A stretch of 64,000 nt of DNA from Ashinkailepas kermadecensis (taxonomy: Eukaryota > Arthropoda > Thecostraca > Neolepadidae). The stretch spans positions 186,001 to 250,000 of the forward strand of contig JAOTOM010004377.1 in the NCBI GenBank assembly GCA_034440615.1, in the 5' to 3' direction. The notes below the pieces were generated by a model. It was given only the letters and a program-made list of their open reading frames with translations, did not search any database and was not told where the DNA came from. The position numbers were made by a program, and so were the translations under genes. Shown piece by piece: positions 51,721 to 62,934 of the stretch; positions within the stretch are counted from its first letter, which is position 1; each line of letters starts with the position of its first letter.

Positions 51721-52370
51721 AGCAATCAGCAGCTGGGGCGTCGTTTAGCTACATATATAACACGTATGGCGATTGTGATCGATATCAGTTTTTATCTGTG
51801 CTCGCGCCAAGTTAACCAATTATAGTGAAGACTTGCGATGGCAATGAAAAGAATAACTTTCGTGGAACGCAACTCTATATAGCACATCTGTATATATATT
51901 CACATCTCAAATTCCTCCCGCCGGAGCTTTGCTAGCTTGACAGCACGTGCGCTTATAGCATTTTCAACCGGTGAATTTGGCTGAAGCAAACTCGGAGATT
52001 GATGGACGGATTTCGAAGTTGCTTCGGCGAAAGTTAATTATGCTATTGTCACTAAAATGGTGCATTGTAATTGGTTAAATTGGTGCGCGCACAGATTAAG
52101 AGCTGATATGGTTCACAATCGTCACACGCGTCGTATATGTAGCTAATCGACACCCCAGCAGCTGACGCTATTGTCCAACCTGACTCGATAGGCTTTGCCC
52201 CAAATGATGTATGATGCATGCATGCGGACATTTAACACCTGTCGTTTTCTCAACGCAGGTCACGAGACAAATTATGCAGTGCTTGCCTTCGCTGACACTG
52301 AATAAACCAAATAGTGAAACAGTCAATTGAAAACGAACGAAAAAAGAAAGAAGCACGACGACAGTGATGT

Positions 52371-52720
52371 TCAACCTATCCTTTTTTCAGCATGTTCCAC
52401 AATTAGTTCCGCTACGACACTTGCAGTCCCGAAACTACCAGAACCCAAATTGATGTTCTGACGTGTGTCGATATACGCGGGTTCCACCGTCTTCCTACAC
52501 CTCTTCGCAAGTCCACCACTAACAACAGATGCTTCTTTCCAATTTTGGAGATGACCTTCATCGACATGTGCCACCATAGAATTAGAAAATCTGTGATACC
52601 TGAGGTCTGAACGATGTTCGGTAATTCTAGCCGCCAGCCCCCGCCCCTTTTCTCCATCGTAGCTTTTTCACATCTTCCTGAGGAAGGAATGATGTAGACT
52701 ATGATTTTCTCGTTCACATT
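52371..52720 (-). pseudogene. Penelope-like element GIY-YIG endonuclease fragment, minus-strand copy
   Basis: Read on minus, a broken frame gives pieces such as MVAHVDEGHLQNWKEASVV and the 3' end SVVAELIVEHAEKRIG-stop. It parallels the plus-strand copy at 52818-53200 but is frameshifted upstream of RYHR. Only the C-terminal endonuclease end of the element is present. Confidence 0.75.
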
Positions 52721-52817
52721 GCAGACCCCTTTCTTTACTGCATGTTCGATTCTGGTCCCCGCTGAGAGACTGATGTTAATGTTGCCTTTTACGAAGAAGT
52801 TTTATAACACAAAATTA

Positions 52818-53203
52818 GCATCAGTCTCTCAGTGGGGTCAAAATAAAGTATATAGTCAAGAAAGGAGTCCGCAATGTGAACGAGAAAACACTCTACAAAA
52901 TTATGTGCTCAGGAGGATGTGCAAAAAGCTACTATGGGGAAACGGGATGGAGGCAAGCAGCTAGAATTACAGAACATCGTTCAGACCTCAGATATCACAG
53001 ACTTTCTAATGCTGTGGTGGCAGATGTCAACGAAGAAGACCATCTCCCAAATTGAAAAGAAGCATCTGTTGTTAGTAGCGGACTTGGGAAGGGGTGTAGG
53101 AAGACGGTGGAATCCGTGCCACACTTCAGATGAACAATGGTGTTTCTGGTATTTTGAGGATTACCAGTGCTGTAGCGGAACTAATTGTGGAATATGCTAA
53201 GCT
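52818..53203 (+). pseudogene. Penelope-like element GIY-YIG endonuclease fragment, plus-strand copy
   Basis: VNEKTLYKIMCSGGCAKSYY then GETGWRQAARITEHRSDL: the LYKI.C...YYGETG......RITEH pattern is the GIY-YIG nuclease of Penelope-like elements. In DHLPN-stop-KEASVV a TGA replaces the Trp codon kept in the minus copy, so the fragment is dead. The 3' end (GCGGAACTAATTGTGGAATA) runs directly into (TA)n. Confidence 0.8.
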
Positions 53204-53204
53204 A

Positions 53205-53206
53205 TA

Positions 53207-53272
<66 letters not shown>
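53205..53272. repeat. (TA)n microsatellite at the 3' end of a Penelope fragment
   Basis: About 68 bp of TA with one TT interruption at the left edge. Confidence 0.98.
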
Positions 53273-53275
<3 letters not shown>

Positions 53276-54109
53276 AATCTATTTGTTGAGTTCTAAAAAA
53301 AACAATTTGCCCGTGACCGAAGGTCGAGTGTAAAGCATTTTTTAGAACTAGATGGCAAAAATCCTTCTCCAGCACAAGTTTACATAAGTAGATCTATAAG
53401 TCGTTTACTGATATATACTTATCACTGCACTGCTTTAGGCTCTCGATTAAATAAGTCATGAAATATAGAAATAGCATGGAGGCATGAATGAGATGTCTCG
53501 AAATGTAATTCAATGCGTAATACAATTGAAACGCCTTACTGGTGGTCGCCTAGCGAGAGTGCAGAATAACATTTCTTTCACACTCTTAGTATGCATCCTA
53601 GAATAGGCCATTTAACACGCAATGGTGCTTCGGCGGCATGAAAAAAAACGATAGGGCGAGCATCACTCGTCGAACTTATTTCGCGTTAGGTCGCTTACAT
53701 TGACTACTTCACTATTTGTTTTGCACAATGTCAGCGCTGTGTCAGATTATTGTCCTGCGGCGGGCTGTCCCACAACACCGTGTGTCAACAGCGTGTCTCC
53801 AGGCCGCCCTCGATGAGGCGAGACGTGCGGCGCCGCACGAGGCGGCGAGTGGCCTGCCTCACCGCCGACAGCCGTGAACTGGAACCGACTGTGGGTATGT
53901 GGGAGTGTGTCACGCAACCGTCACCGCAGAACGCGCTGCGGGCCGACGCGCGTCGGAAGGTTGAGACACCCTCAGATAGATAGAGAGAGAGAGAGAGGGA
54001 GGGGGGGGGGGGGCTGGGCTTGTTGTGCGGGTCTGAACATGACTGCTCGTCGGATGCGGCACTAGACTGACATATTTGTACTGTACTGGGTATTTCACGG
54101 ATGGTGTTT
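53273..54109. other. Intergenic, no recognised gene
   Basis: A GC-rich patch at 53730-53960 stays open in two forward frames (one product starts MSALCQIIVLRRAVPQHRVS) but has no family signature. A GA/G-rich tract lies at 53978-54012. Confidence 0.4.
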
Positions 54110-54340
54110 GTAGGGACGCAATCCGATCCTGTCAGTTGGCGATGGAGTGCCTCTAGTTTGTGGTCAGTTGGCGATGGAGTGAGTGCCTCTAGTTTGTGGT
54201 CAGTTGGCGATGGAGTGCCTCTAGTTTGTGGTCAGTTGGCGACGGAGTGCCTCTAGTTTGTGGTCAGTTGGCGACGGAGTGCCTCTAGTTTGTGGTCAGT
54301 TGGCGATGGAGTGAGTGCCTCTGGTTTGTGGTGGAAAATG
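54110..54340 (+). repeat. Minisatellite with two unit lengths, 32 and 36 bp
   Basis: CAGTTGGCGA recurs at 54133, 54165, 54201, 54233, 54265 and 54297. The 36-bp unit carries an extra GAGT (GGAGTGAGTGCC against GGAGTGCC). Confidence 0.9.
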
Positions 54341-55029
54341 TGCTTGCATAATTTAATCTGCTTGCAAACGAAGGTGTCAGGCTGAACTATTTTGGCGGCT
54401 CGAAGAGGATTTTGCACGTTGCGTGTCATGCCACGTCACGTGCACGTGCATCCCTGGTGGAATTCATGTGAAGCATCGACATGCATTTCTGGAAGATGGA
54501 CATATGTAAGCTGCTGCAGTGTCCATCCGCTTCCCGACGATCACCGGGCGCGAGAGGGTGCCATCTACCGTCGTCTTTGTTTACACTTCACTTCACATTT
54601 AAGCAGCCTCAATATTTTATTTCTAGCAATATACCCGGCCAATGTGTGGGCCAAGCAGGTGGCAAGCAGAATGGTTCATGACTGGTTTTCAAGATTCCTG
54701 TTATTAAATGTGGTTGAGTGCAAATTGTGTGCCGATGTGCAAATGCGATGGTGAGTGAAAACGGCAATGGTCGGTCGGTATTACCAACTATTGAGAGGTT
54801 CCGTTTCCATCAGGCAACTTGGCTGGAAGTTGAGTGAGCTTTCTTAGAACAAACTGAAGTTGTTCAGTATAAATGAACCGGTCTGAACGTTTTCTTTTAG
54901 TGGCCATTAACGCCGCAGCCCGACAACTTACAGCAAGACGCGTATGAAGGTGCGAGCAAAAGCATCAGCTTCGCATTGAATGCCAGCTTCACTTTATGTT
55001 AGCTGCTGTGCTTCGCTCACGCAGCTGCA
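54341..55029. other. Intergenic, no gene seen
   Basis: No coding signature or repeat recognised. Confidence 0.45.
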
Positions 55030-55640
55030 GGCACCGTATCGTTATGGCAGTTGTACTTACCTACAGTCTACAGGTGCCGTACCTTTATGGTAGTTGTGTT
55101 TAGCCCACTCGGCTGCATGTGCTGTACCTCTATGTTAGCTGTTGTGTTTAGCCCACGCGGCTGCAGGTGCCGTACCTTTATGGTAGTTGTTGTGTTTAGC
55201 CCACGCGGCTTCAAGTGCTGTACCTTTATGGTAGTTGTGTTTAGCCCACGCGGCTGCAGGTGCCGTACCTTCATGGTAGTTATGTTTAGCCCACGCGCTG
55301 CAGGTGCCGTACCTTCATGGTAGTTGCGTTTAGCCCACGCGGCTGCAGGTGCCGTACCTTCATGGTAGTTGCGTTTAGCCCACGCGGCTGCAGGTGCCGT
55401 ACCTTCATGGTAGTTGCGTTTAGCCCACGCGGCTGCAGGTGCCGTACCTTCATGGTAGTTGCGTTTAGCCCACGCGGCTGCAGGTGCCGTACCTTCATGG
55501 TAGTTGCGTTTAGCCCACGCGGCTGCAGGTGCCGTACCTTTATGGTAGTTGCGTTTAGCCCACGCGGCTGCAGGTGCCGTACCTTCATGGTAGTTGTTGC
55601 GTTTAGCCCACGCGGCTGCAGGTGCCGTACCTTTGTTTCA
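55030..55640. repeat. Minisatellite, 45-bp unit, about 13 copies
   Basis: Unit GTAGTTGCGTTTAGCCCACG, CGGCTGCAGGTGCCGTACCT, TCATG. Copies from 55310 to 55600 are almost identical; those at 55060-55300 are older (GTGTTTAGCC instead of GCGTTTAGCC; one unit lacks a G and breaks the frame). Because 45 is a multiple of three, both strands show periodic frames (VVAFSPRGCRCRTFM on plus, MKVRHLQPRGLNATT on minus). Confidence 0.95.
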
Positions 55641-57312
55641 GATAGCGTTTTCCTGCAGCCCTGTTAGCGCTATTTCTGACTTAATATTACCTTTCCGGTT
55701 GGTGCGTAAATGTCAAAATAGAGGGAAAAAAACACTGCCATGTCTCGCCAGCATGGACTTTACCTCGACTTTCGACTCGTCTCGACTTTCCTCGACACGA
55801 GGCACGCTGCATTCACCCGCCTGTCAAATCGTAAGGAAATGTTTGCATCGCCTACACAAGCCTAGAGTTCCGACAGGCAAGAAGGTGCCCACAGGCGCGG
55901 AGCTTCGATCTTTGCGCGGGGCAGTGTCAGGGCTCGTCAGGTCAGGTCCCATGCTTAGGTATGTGAGAAGTTGGGAAATAGGAAGACTGCAGATCGGTGA
56001 TTAACACTATAATTATTTTGTATGTCATCGTCAACGCTTGACATGATTACGTTATGGGGGATCGTGGATCCATTGGGAAAACAAAGGTGTCCGAACAGAT
56101 TGGCACGTCCTGGACACTGGGGGCTCCACGCCCGCCAGTCGGGTTTGACCCACGAAAGGGGCGCTAGCCTGTCTGTTCAGCAACTGGCATGAAACTGGTA
56201 CATTTCGGGACATTTCGCAAGATGTGCTGACAACATTTTTGGTAAACACTGGCACTGTCACCAACAAGGGTGTCGTTGTTGTAGCGAAAAGGTGTCGATG
56301 TTGGTACTTGGAGACTCTTCCCTGAACGCGAGACGATTGTGACAATATTGTCCGAAATGATGGAATGAAATTGGCATCAAGCGATGCCATTACACAATGC
56401 TGTGTAAACCATTTCAACTCGTAATGCGAACTCTTGCTTCTCGCCGCAATATTTCTGAGTGAGGCTCGTCTTCTCAGCCAAACTCGCAGATTCACTGAAC
56501 ACTTAATTGCTCGTGACGACAATCCCTTTTTGTATGGAAAACAAACATTGCAGATATATAATGCTGCTCTTGAAAATGTTATCAGCGATTTGGTGGCACT
56601 TTTCCTTCAGAGATGGATAAACTAGACATTGCCCATGTCATCGCCCGCAGGCAGTGGGTCAAGGGTACGCGGGCATGTATCCCGGCTGTCTCAGAAACCT
56701 AATCATTAACCACTACCCCTTTTGGCGTCGCGTGGAAAATCGGTATGACAGCGATTCACCCACGCTCCTTTCCTGACTTTCCTCCAGTCATGTCATAACC
56801 GCAAGTTCTCGATGCATGGGTATGAATTGCATGCGAAACTGAACCTGACATCTCTAATCATGTACAAATGGGAACATTATTCGCCATTGTGTGAAAGCTG
56901 GATGGTCCTCGGCGTCCCTTCGGTGGAGACGCCCATGACTGTTGGAGTAGCGCATCAGCACAACACAACTCGTCACTCAACGCAACCAAGTTCACAGATA
57001 ATAAATTTTCCACCTGTAGCTAGCATCAAATGATGAAGTCGCCAAGTAACTTCATCCGCTACGTGGCAAGCACAGCATCTTGCCGGTTTGTAACGAAAGC
57101 GTGATACCAAGTTCAAGACGATTGTTGACCGCATTGACGAGATAATCACATTGCAGGCACGTGAGATGACGTAACTAAACGGAAACTGCAGAACGGTGTC
57201 GTTGTTTCTGAGCATCGATTCCACTTTCAGCTCGTGCCGAGCTCAATTATGAATATCTGTGTAAACATACGATGCGCGATTCGATAAGCCTTGCGATGAG
57301 CTGCGTGTTTGC
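55641..57312. other. Intergenic, no gene seen
   Basis: About 1.7 kb without recognised coding or repeat structure. Confidence 0.45.
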
Positions 57313-57639
57313 GGTTTATATATATAAAAACGTTAACGACATAAAGCATTTAAATTAAACAATGAATAATGGGCTACGCGGTTACAGTTAAGCATGAAGC
57401 TGAAGTAACTATGCAAATTCAAAGTATTGCACATCAATTGGGCAGAGTCGCGCTAAGAATCATAGGCGTTACGCTTAAGTCGGAAACAGCGGGATATATA
57501 ACGGGAACACTTAAGGCTGGATGGGACATTGTACGTGGTGCAACAGGAGCTGCATGTTGCCACTGTTGCCGAGACATTCCAGTGAGTGGCCCGCTGAAAT
57601 GCCTACGAATCGGCGGATACGCTTCCACAGCTGCCACGC

Positions 57640-60245
57640 CCTCGGCACCAGGCAGTGTGTCACCCTCGGCAGTGTGTCACCAGGCAGTGTGTCACCCTCG
57701 GCAGTGTGTCACCAGGCAGTGTGTCACCAGGCAGTGTGTCACCCCCGGCAGTGTGTCACCAGGCAGTGTGTCACCCTCGGCAGTGTGTCACCCTCGGCAG
57801 TGTGTCACCCTCGGCAGTGTGTCACCCTCGGCAGTGTGTCACCAGGCAGTGTGTCACCCTCGGCAGTGTGTCACCAGGCAGTGTGTCACCAGGCAGTGTG
57901 TCACCAGGCAGTGTGTCACCAGGCAGTGTGTCACCCTCGGCAGTGTGTCGCCAGGCAGTGTGTCACCCTCGGCAGTGTGTCACCCTCGGCAGTGTGGCAC
58001 CCTCGGCAGTGTGTCACCCTCGGCAGTGTGTCACCCTCGGCAGTGTGGCACCCTCGGCAGTGTGTCACCCTCGGCAGTGTGTCACCCTCGGCAGTGTGTC
58101 ACCCTCGGCAGTGTGTCACCAGGCAGTGTGTCACCCTCGGCAGTGTGTCACCCTCGGCAGTGTGTCACCCTCGGCAGTGTGTCGGCAGTGTGTCCCTCGG
58201 CAGTGTGTCACCAGGCAGTGTGTCACCCTCGGCAGTGTGTCACCCTCGGCAGTGTGTCACCCTCGGCAGTGTGTCACCCTCGGCAGTGTGTCACCCTCGG
58301 CAGTGTGTCACCCTCGGCAGTGTGTCACCCTCGGCAGTGTGTCACCCAGGCAGTGTGTCACCCTCGGCAGTGTGTCACCCTCGGCAGTGTGTCACCCTCG
58401 GCAGTGTGTCACCCTCGGCAGTGTGGCACCACAGGCAGTGTGTCACCCTCGGCAGTGTGTCACCCTCGGCAGTGTGTCACCCTCGGCAGTGTGTCACCCT
58501 CGGCAGTGTGTCACCCTCGGCAGTGTGTCACCCTCGGCAGTGTGTCACCAGGCAGTGTGTCACCAGGCAGTGTGTCACCAGGCAGTGTGTCACCCTCGGC
58601 AGTGTGTCGCCAGGCAGTGTGTCACCCTCGGCAGTGTGTCACCAGGCAGTGTGTCACCAGGCAGTGTGTCACCTAGGCAGTGTGTCACCCTCGGCAGTGT
58701 GTCACCAGGCAGTGTGTCACCCTAGGCAGTGTGTCACCCTCGGCAGTGTGTCACCCTCGGCAGTGTGGCACCAGGCAGTGTGTCACCAGGCAGTGTGTCA
58801 CCAGGCAGTGTGTCACCCTAGGCAGTGTGTCACCCTCGGCAGTGTGTCACCAGGCAGTGTGTCACCCTAGGCAGTGTGTCACCAGGCAGTGTGTCACCAG
58901 GCAGTGTGTCACCAGGCAGTGTGTCACCAGGCAGTGTGTCACCCTCGGCAGTGTGTCACCAGGTAGTGTGTCACCAGGCAGTGTGTCACCCTCGGCAATG
59001 TGTCACCAGGCAGTGTGTCACCAGGCAGTGTGTCACCCTCGGCAGTGTGTCACCAGGCAGTGTGTCACCCAGACAGTGTGTCACCAGGCAGTGTGTCACC
59101 CAGGCAGTGTGTCACCCTCGGCAGTGTGTCACCAGGCAGTGTGTCACCAGGCAGTGTGTCACCCTCGGCAGTGTGTCACCCTCGGCAGTGTGTCACCAGG
59201 CAGTGTGTCACCCTCGGCAGTGTGTCACCCTCGGCAGTGTGTCACCAGGCAGTGTGTCACCAGGCAGTGTGTCACCCTCGGCAGTGTGTCACCAGGCAGT
59301 GTGTCACCAGGCAGTGTGTCACCCTCGGCAGTGTGTCACCCTCGGCAGTGTGTCACCAGGCAGTGTGTCACCAGGCAGTGTGTCACCAGGCAGTGTGTCA
59401 CCAGGCAGTGTGTCACCCTCGGCAGTGTGTCACCAGGCAGTGTGTCACCCTCGGCAGTGTGTCACCACCTCGGCAGTGTGTCACCAGGCAGTGTGTCACC
59501 CTCGGCAGTGTGTCACCAGGCAGGCAGTGTGTCACCAGGCAGTGTGTCACCCTCGGCAGTGTGTCACCAGGCAGTGTGTCACCTAGGCAGTGTGTCACCC
59601 TCGGCAGTGTGTCACCAGGCAGTGTGTCACCAGGCAGTGTGTCACCAGTGGCGGCAGTGTGTCACCCTCGGCAGTGTGTCACCAGGCAGTGTGTCACCCT
59701 CGGCAGTGTGTCACCAGGCAGTGTGTCACCAGGCAGTGTGTCACCCTCGGCAGTGTGTCACCCTCGGCAGTGTGTCACCCCCAGGCAGTGTGTCACCAGG
59801 CAGTGTGTCACCCTCGGCAGTGTGTCACCCTCGGCAGTGTGTCCCTCGGCAGTGTGTCACCCTCGGAGCCAGGCAGTGTGTCACCCTCGGCAGTGTGTCA
59901 CCCTCGGCAGTGTGTCACCAGGCAGTGTGTCACCCTCGGCAGTGTGTCACCCTCGGCAGTGTGTCACCCTCGGCAGTGTGTCACCAGGCAGTGTGTCACC
60001 CTCGGCAGTGTGTCACCCTCGGCAGTGTGTCACCAGGCAGTGTGTCACCCTCGGCAGTGTGTCACCAGGCAGTGTGTCACCCTCGGCAGTGTGTCACCAG
60101 GCAGTGTGTCACCCTCGGCAGTGTGTCACCAGGCAGTGTGTCACCAGGCAGTGTGTCACCAGGCAGTGTGTCACCCTCGGCAGTGTGTCACCAGGCAGTG
60201 TGTCACCCTCGGCAGTGTGTCACCAGGCAGTGTGTCACCCTCGGC
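57640..60245 (+). repeat. 2.6 kb minisatellite built from 15-bp and 17-bp units
   Basis: About 160 units share the 14-base core GGCAGTGTGTCACC. The core is followed either by CTC (17-bp unit) or by A (15-bp unit), in irregular order. The first third is richer in CTC units, the rest mixes both. Rare variants: GTCGCC, GTGGCACC, CCTAGG and CCCC spacers, and a few truncated units (GTGTGTCCCTC). The core has no stop codon in any forward frame, so all three stay open for hundreds of codons. The frame that starts at ATG 57369 enters the array after about 95 unique codons. I do not regard it as proven coding. Confidence 0.97.
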
Positions 60246-60954
60246 TCGGCTGGCGTTGAGCACCGGCAGAGCATCACCTCACGACGTTCCCATTGGGCCA
60301 GGCTGGCATTTGACGCCGCGTGACCGCACCGTTTGACGCGGTGTGCCGCACCGCTTCACGCGTTGTGTCGCGCTGTTGCCTGCGGCGTCAAGGTCACGCT
60401 GGGCGGCGCCTCGGTGCCTGCGGCTGCTCATTGGTCACGGCGCGTGCTCCGCTGCGGGTGGCGGCGCTCTATGCGGTGGCAGTGACGAGGACGACAACGT
60501 CGGCCCGCGCCGAGACCGTTCGGCTCGAGCGGCCATCGTAGTTTGGCGGTGGAGGCGGGGGGGGGGGCATGGTCTTCAAACATGCTGTGTGTAAGTGGAT
60601 ATCTTGCGTTTAGCGGCCACGGCATGCTTCCGTGTTCCGAGTGTGCAATTGAGGCGTTTTGTGCTCATACTGGAGATTCTGGACTCCCTGGCTTGGTACC
60701 CTGCCAATGTCATTTGTCATTTTCCCTATTCAATCTAAAAATATGTTTGGAAAATAATGACCTTAACCTGACCCCCTTGCTTCGTGAGAGTTGTCCAGCC
60801 ATGCCTGTACTTTCCAGTAAAAGGGCACGTGCGTCATGCCCTGCACTGGTGGTGCCATGTCACACTCCCTATCAAGGCAGGTGCTACAGTGCAAGGACAT
60901 TTGTGAACAACATTGAGGTTGGACTGAGGAACACGGTGTATAAATTTGCTCATT
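60246..60954. other. GC-rich flank of the minisatellite, no gene seen
   Basis: GC-rich to about 60560, then AT-rich; a run of G at 60558-60566. No recognised frame. Confidence 0.45.
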
Positions 60955-61233
60955 GTAGAGATGTTAAAAGTTAGGTTGATTTTCAAGATCCAGGAACGAC
61001 TCAATGTTAGAAAAATTGTAAAGATATATTGTGACGTTTCGACAATAGGCCTTTCTCAAACAATGGCCTCAATCAATCTCATTGTTTGCCTATGGCCGAA
61101 GCTTCGAAACCCATTTTTTGACTACGCGCTTCAACTAACCGTGGTCGCAATTCACAATATATCTTTACAATTTGTATAACATTGAGTCGTTCCTGGATTT
61201 TGAAGATCAACTTAACTTTTAACATCTCCACAA
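60955..61233. mobile_element. Penelope-type inverted hairpin element
   Basis: Left arm 60959-61045 (GATGTTAAAAGTTAGGTTGA, TCCAGGAACGACTCAATGTTA, AATTGTAAAGATATATTGTG) and right arm 61146-61230 are inverted complements. Towards the centre the plus strand has GACGTTTCGACAATAGGCC TTTCTCA, that is TGAGAAAGGCCTATTGTCGA AACGTC on the other strand, the same build as the terminal hairpin at 39072. Confidence 0.7.
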
Positions 61234-61780
61234 TGATTTACCACCAGGAAATACGGGCCTTTCTGAGTTATGTATATAAATTTCCTGATGATATCCAGCT
61301 GATAGTAATGGCTGATAGTATGGTACCGAATGTATTAATATTCAGGTAGACTTGGAGAACCTAAGCAAGTGGACTGATAAGTGGCAGGCATTTTAAACCA
61401 TTATTACTTGATAAGTGTAAGGTTAGCAAGGGCATCTGGGGTCTGGATGTGGGACAGTTAGATACAGGTACAATGGGAGGTAGTGCATTGGATGTCATTG
61501 AAGAGGAAAAAAGACTTGGATGTGTTAGCTTCAAGTGACCTGATAGCAGAAGAGCAATGCAGCTCAAATATAGGAACAGGGCAATCCGAGTGCTGGTAAT
61601 AATTTATATGAGTGTGAAATACAAAGGCAAGGAAATAATGACTAATTGTATTTAGCCTGTGTGCGAACCCACTTGGAATATTGTGTACAGTCATGGAACC
61701 CTTACTTGGGCATGGACATAGGCCTAGAAAGGTTTTCAACTCTACATTACAGAGAGTTCACCAGTGCTTCGACCTCCACA
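61225..61780 (+). pseudogene. LINE (non-LTR) reverse transcriptase relic, C-terminal part
   Basis: Broken frames give the order of a CR1/Jockey-type RT: NDLPPGNTGLS near the start of the catalytic region, LENLSKWTDKWQ, EEEKRLGCVS, YMSVKYKGKEIMTNC, CVRTHLEYCVQSWNPYLGMD. Frameshifts and stops occur between every block, including at the expected FADD box. Plus strand; no ORF1 or endonuclease nearby. Confidence 0.8.
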
Positions 61781-62102
61781 TCTCCACCAGACCTGGAGGG
61801 ATTTTGGTAGATATCTCCAAAGTGAAGAAACTGACATGTCATTATTTGTCTACCTTCAAATAAGAACCTAGTGCGTCACTGAAACAAAAAGAAATAAAAA
61901 ATCGGTTGATTTGTTAACATCATTAAGTCAAAGTAATTTAATAAAAGCTAAGTCAGCGTACAAGGAGCAAAAACTGGACGAAATGGCGTGGGGAAAATCG
62001 ATGGTGAGACATGCGAGGAATGTTTCTAAGCAGCGTCCATATGCTATAGTCGTGGTTACCTATCTCATGCACACATCCACACACACACACACTATATTTA
62101 GG
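61781..62102. other. Spacer between LINE relic and (TA)n, no gene seen
   Basis: Ends in (CA)5-6 at 62079-62090 next to the TA tract. Confidence 0.5.

Positions 62103-62182
<80 letters not shown>
62103..62182. repeat. (TA)n microsatellite, about 40 units
   Basis: 80 bp of TA with a single G interruption near 62126. Confidence 0.98.
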
Positions 62183-62184
<2 letters not shown>

Positions 62185-62539
62185 CATCAGAGTAGATTAC
62201 TAGCAATCCATTAAACAAGTATGCTTCGTTAAAGCTGACCGCATATCTGGCATTAATTGTTTTCGTTTATGTTGTTTTAATTTCCCTTGCTGGTCGTGTT
62301 CCTTTTTCGATCAGATGGAAAGTATGATCACCGACTACAGTTATTTATTGCGCGACGTTTTGTCCTAACATAAAACATTTTGAACCTATGTGATCAGAAT
62401 GGCAGCGTCATATAAAAATGCATTGTTGACACTGCTTAATATTATAGAAAACTGTCGCGCTACCTATGAAAGGTACTTTCACGGATATGAACAGGTACAT
62501 GCATCATAAGCACACCTGAAAAGTAATGCACGAACAACG

Positions 62540-62905
62540 TCACAAAAACACAAGCGCACTAAGCGCTTGGCGGAGGCCTGGAAGCCTCTCACATAGTGTG
62601 AGGATACCCCTGCAGTCACGTTGGGTGTTCAGGGTGGGGAGCCGTTTTCGGATGAGGATGGCTTCCGTGATGCGTATTCTTCTCTTGTCACTTATGTATG
62701 CGATGATGTTTTGCTTCGCACCAGCTGTTGTCTGGTGGTGTGTCGGTGGTGCTTGTCTTGGGCATGTTGGTGTAGAGCGCCCGACAAAGGCGCGTGTGGG
62801 CGTGTTGTTGTGGAGCGGCGGCAAGTCAGGCGTCGCGATAGTGACGTTGTGGTGTATCCAACGTAGCTGTTTGATGCTACATTGATGCAACACGCAACAT
62901 GTCTA
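62540..62905 (-). pseudogene. Penelope-like element GIY-YIG endonuclease fragment (minus)
   Basis: On minus: NVASNSYVGYTTTSLSRRLT with HQHAQDKHHRHTTRQQLV, the nuclease YVG motif and following helix of Penelope-like elements; then a frameshift and AKQNIIAYISDKRRIRITEA to a stop at 62540. 5'-truncated. Confidence 0.75.
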
Positions 62906-62934
62906 CCATTGAGCTTTGGATACAACATACTTAC

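Noticed and set aside
55051..55667. Repeat proteins with a 15-residue period on both strands
   Set aside because: Explained by the 45-bp minisatellite; a frame open on both strands with exact DNA-level repetition is not evidence of coding.
57640..60245. CRISPR-like array
   Set aside because: Units are 15-17 bp with one- to three-base spacers and no unique spacers, in eukaryotic DNA. It is a minisatellite.
57369..60336. Several 250-550-codon forward frames over the GGCAGTGTGTCACC array
   Set aside because: All three forward frames are open because the repeat lacks stop codons in every phase; the products are pure repeat peptides. Only the 95 unique codons after ATG 57369 could be real, and they match nothing I know.
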